Positions 60,701-64,000 of a DNA stretch of 64,000 bases are shown here, one piece after another. Position 1 is the first letter of the stretch. The number at the start of each line of letters is the position of its first letter. Under the pieces are notes generated by a model. That model saw nothing but the letters and a program-made list of their open reading frames with translations, ran no database searches and was not told the DNA's origin. The position numbers and the translations under genes were made by a program. Source of the stretch: Hydractinia symbiolongicarpus (taxonomy: Eukaryota > Cnidaria > Hydrozoa > Anthoathecata > Hydractiniidae); assembly GCF_029227915.1 (NCBI RefSeq), contig NC_079882.1, positions 32,480,001 to 32,544,000 of the forward strand, read 5' to 3'.

Positions 60701-63700
60701 TTTAATCGCCGTCAAACGAAAACCTGCGATTTCCCTAAATGCCGGACTCGGCGCGTATAGTCAAAAGTATACAAAGAAAGTACCCAGGAAGTAAACTCAT
60801 TTCCAGAACGATTTTTTAAATTATTTTTTCACCACTAAAACGCATAAGACTTGTAGTTTTTAAAAATGTTTTCATTTTTGGTGAGACGCAGAATAAAAGA
60901 AGTTTAATCGCCGGCAAACGAAAACCTGCGATTTCCCGTAATCCCGTGCTTGGCCCGTATAGTCAAAAGTATACAAAGAAAGTACCCAGGGAGTAAACTC
61001 ATTTCCCGAACGATTTTTTATATTATTTTTTTACCACTAAACGCATGAGACTGGTAGTTTTCAAAAATATTTTCATATTTGATGGGACGCTGAATAAAAG
61101 AAGTTTAATCGCCGGCAAACGAAAATCCGCGATTTCCCGTAAATCCCGGGCTTGGCCCGTATAGTCGAATGTATACAAAGAAAGTACCCAGGGAGTAATC
61201 TCATTTCCCGAACGATTTTTTAAATTACTTTTTCACCACTAAAACGCATGAGACTTGTAGTTTTTAAAAATGTTTTCATTTTTGATGAGACGCTGAATAA
61301 AAGAAGTTTAATCGCCGGCAAACGAAAACCTGCGATTTCCCGTAAATCCTGGACTCGGCCCGTATAGTCAAAAGTATAGAAAGGAAGTACCCAGGGAGTA
61401 AACTCATTTCCCAAACGATTTTTTAAATTATTATTTCATCACTAAAACGCATGAGACTTGTAGTTTTTAAAAATGTTTTCATTTCTGGTGAGACGCTGAA
61501 TAAAAGAAGTTTAATTGCCGGCAAATGAAAACCCGCGATTTCCCGTAAATCCCGGCTTGGCCCGTATAGTCAAAAGTATACAAAGAAAGTACCCAGGGAG
61601 TAAACTCATTTCCCGAACGATTTTATAAAATATTTTTTCACCACTAAAACGCATGAGACTTGTAGTTTTCAAAAATGTTTTCATTTTTGATGAGACGCTG
61701 AATAAAAGCAGTTTAATCGCCGGCAAACGAAAACCTGCGATTTCCCTAAATGCCGGACTCGGCGCGTATAGTCAAAAGTATACAAAGAAAGTACCCAGGG
61801 AGTAAACTCATTTCCAGAACGATTTTTTAAATTATTTTTTTTACCACTAAAACGCATAAGACTTGTAGTTTTTAAAAATGTTTTCATTTTTGGTGAGACG
61901 CAGAATAAAAGAAGTTTAATCGCCGGCAAACGAAAACCTGCGATTTCCCTAAATGCCGGACTCGGCGCGTATAGTCAAAAGTATACAAAGAAAGTACCCA
62001 GGGAGTAAACTCATTTCCAGAACGATTTTTTAAATTATTTTTTTTACCACTAAAACGCATAAGACTTGTAGTTTTTAAAAATGTTTTCATTTTTGGTGAG
62101 ACGCAGAATAAAAGAAGTTTAATCGCCGGCAAACGAAAACCCGCGATTTCCCGTAATCCCGTGCTTGGCCCGTATAGTCAAAAGTATACAAAGAAAGTAC
62201 CCAGGGAGTAAAATCATTTCCCGCACTATTTTTTATATTATTTTTTTACCCCTAAACGCATGAGACTTGTAGTTTTCAAAAATGTTTTCATTTTTGATGA
62301 GACGCTGAATAAAAAAAGTTTAATCCCCGGCAAACGAAATCCCGCGATTTCCCGTAAATCCCCGGCTTGGCCCGTATAGTCGAATGTATACAAAGAAAGT
62401 ACCCAGGGAGTAATCTCATTTCCCGAACGATTTTTTAAATTACTTTTTCACCGCTAAAACGCATGAGACTTGTAGTTTTTAAAAATGTTTTCATTTTTGG
62501 TGAGACGCTGAATAAAAGAAGTTTAATCGCCGGCAAATGAAAACCCGCGATTTCCCGTAAATCCCGGCTTGGCCCGTATAGTCAAAAGTATACAAAGAAA
62601 GTACCCAGGGAGTAAACTCATTTCCCAAACGATTTTTTAAAATATTTTTTCACCACTAAAACGCATGAGACTTGTAGTTTTCAAAAATGTTTTCATTTTT
62701 GATGAGACGCTGAATAAAAGCAGTTTAATCGCCGTCAAACGAAAACCTGCGATTTCCCTAAATGCCGGACTCGGCCCGTATAGTCAAAAGTATACAAAGA
62801 AAGTACCCAGGGAGTAAAATCATTTCCCGAACTATTTTTTATATTATTTTTTTACCCCTAAACGCATGAGACTTGTAGTTTTCAAAAATGTTTTCATTTT
62901 TGATGAGACGCTGAATAAAAAAAGTTTAATCGCCGGCAAACGAAAACCCGCGATTTCCCGTAAATCCCGGGCTTGGCCCGTATAGTCGAATGTATACAAA
63001 GAAAGTACCCAGGGAGTAATCTCATTTCCCGAACGATTTTTTAAATTATTTTTTCACCACTAAAACGCATGAGACTTGTAGTTTTTAAAAATGTTTTCAT
63101 TTTTGGTGAGACGCTGAATAAAAGAAGTTTAATCGCCGGCAAATGAAAACCCGCGATTTCCCGTAAATCCCGGCTTGGCCCGTATAGTCAAAAGTATACA
63201 AAGAAAGTACCCAGGGAGTAAACTCATTTCCCAAACGATTTTTTAAAATATTTTTTCACCACTAAAACGCATGAGACTTGTAGTTTTCAAAAATGTTTTC
63301 ATTTTTGATGAGACGCTGAATAAAAGCAGTTTAATCGCCGTCAAACGAAAACCTGCGATTTCCCTAAATGCCGGACTCGGCGCGTATAGTCAAAAGTATA
63401 CAAAGAAAGTACCCAGGAAGTAAACTCATTTCCAGAACGATTTTTTAAATTATTTTTTCACCACTAAAACGCATAAGACTTGTAGTTTTTAAAAATGTTT
63501 TCATTTTTTGTGAGACGCAGAATAAAAGAAGTTTAATCGCCGGCAAACGAAAACCTGCGATTTCCCGTAATCCCGTGCTTGGCCCGTATAGTCAAAAGTA
63601 TACAAAGAAAGTACCCAGGGAGTAAACTCATTTCCCGAACGATTTTTTATATTATTTTTTTACCACTAAACGCATGAGACTGGTAGTTTTCAAAAATATT

Positions 63701-64000
63701 TTCATATTTGATGGGACGCTGAATAAAAGAAGTTTAATCGCCGGCAAACGAAAATCCGCGATTTCCCGTAAATCCCGGACTCGGCCCGTATAGTCAAAAG
63801 TATACAAAGAAAGTACCCAGGGAGTAAAATCATTTCCCGAACTATTTTTTATATTATTTTTTTACCCCTAAACGCATGAGACTTGTAGTTTTCAAAAATG
63901 TTTTCATTTTTGATGAGACGCTGAATAAAAAAAGTTTAATCGCCGGCAAACGAAAACCCGCGATTTCCCGTAAATCCCGGGCTTGGCCCGTATAGTCAAA
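51739..64000. repeat. Large tandem duplication, copy 2 (runs off the window)
   Basis: This copies 34757-48636 but lacks one 1,617-bp 8-monomer block. It begins in a hybrid monomer: ACCCCTAAACGC of one variant joined to CTGGTAG of another, with the joint between 51739 and 51756. Private differences from copy 1 include A at 52245, G at 54722 and T at 60226. The last base of the window still matches copy 1 at 48636, so the end of the unit lies outside. Confidence 0.85.

Larger units (their letters stand above)
11957..64000. repeat. 202-bp satellite array, right of the transposon
   Basis: About 257 monomers of the same satellite continue in the same orientation to the end of the window, with no gene. 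Several variants seen here are absent from the left arm. CAAATGAAAAC starts near 12.46 kb, TTTTATAAAATA near 12.76 kb, and CTGGTAG with GATGGGACG near 13.2 kb. GTATAGAAAGGAAG appears near 17.97 kb, GGTGAGACG near 18.1 kb and GCCGTCAAACG near 33.8 kb. The CCTGTGAGTAAAC variant of the left is last seen near 28.4 kb. Variants are arranged in nested higher-order blocks, listed separately. Forms reading TTTTTTATATTA or TTTTATAAAATA lack the TTAA used by the transposon. Confidence 0.98.

Noticed and set aside
12361-62132. Repeated minus-strand frames of 62-82 residues in the right satellite
   Set aside because: These are by-products of the tandem repeat. Lengths depend only on which monomer variants are adjacent.
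1-64000. CRISPR array
   Set aside because: The repeats are contiguous 202-bp monomers with no unique spacers, and no cas-like gene is present.
1-64000. CENP-B box or another known centromere motif in the monomer
   Set aside because: No word close to the CENP-B box consensus was found in the monomer variants read.
1-64000. rRNA, tRNA or 5S gene spacers
   Set aside because: No recognisable rRNA or tRNA sequence, and no internal A/B box arrangement, was seen in the monomer or the transposon.

Overview
The window is animal-type (eukaryotic) repetitive DNA, most likely from an invertebrate. It contains one large tandem satellite array with a 202-bp monomer, interrupted once by a 2,846-bp DNA transposon. 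I see no host gene, RNA gene, CRISPR array or bacterial feature. The species cannot be named from the sequence. The invertebrate guess rests on the transposase family and on CpG not being depleted in the satellite.

Layout. Positions 1-9110 are about 45 satellite monomers. Positions 9111-11956 are a complete transposon with perfect 17-bp terminal inverted repeats and TTAA target-site duplications. It carries one intronless 620-residue transposase gene (9539-11401, + strand) between about 0.41 kb of 5' and 0.54 kb of 3' non-coding DNA. Positions 11957-64000 are about 257 further monomers of the same satellite, in the same orientation and resuming at the same base of the monomer, so removing the element and one TTAA restores an ordinary monomer.

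The satellite. Monomers are 201-204 bp and about 62% AT. They carry a 9-bp-stem hairpin, a GCCGGC site, a GTATAC site and up to two TTAA sites. They fall into sequence variants arranged in higher-order blocks of 2 to 13 monomers. The composition changes along the array: several variants common on the right are absent left of the transposon, while one variant typical of the left disappears after about 28.4 kb. The right half has a large near-identical tandem duplication. An ancestral unit of 15,364 bp (76 monomers) was copied, and the first copy (about 34.76-51.74 kb) later gained an extra 8-monomer block of 1,617 bp. Shared private mutations allow the order of these events to be read.

The transposon. 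The TTAA duplication, the D-D-E residues and a C(2)H motif after the second D fit a Kolobok-type cut-and-paste element whose transposase carries a Mutator-like catalytic domain. Perfect ends, intact duplications and an open reading frame suggest a young, possibly competent copy. Non-coding parts hold an 11-of-12-bp hairpin, an 18-bp perfect palindrome next to a CRE-like octamer, and TATA-like sites. The many short antisense reading frames in the satellite come from the repeat itself and are not genes.
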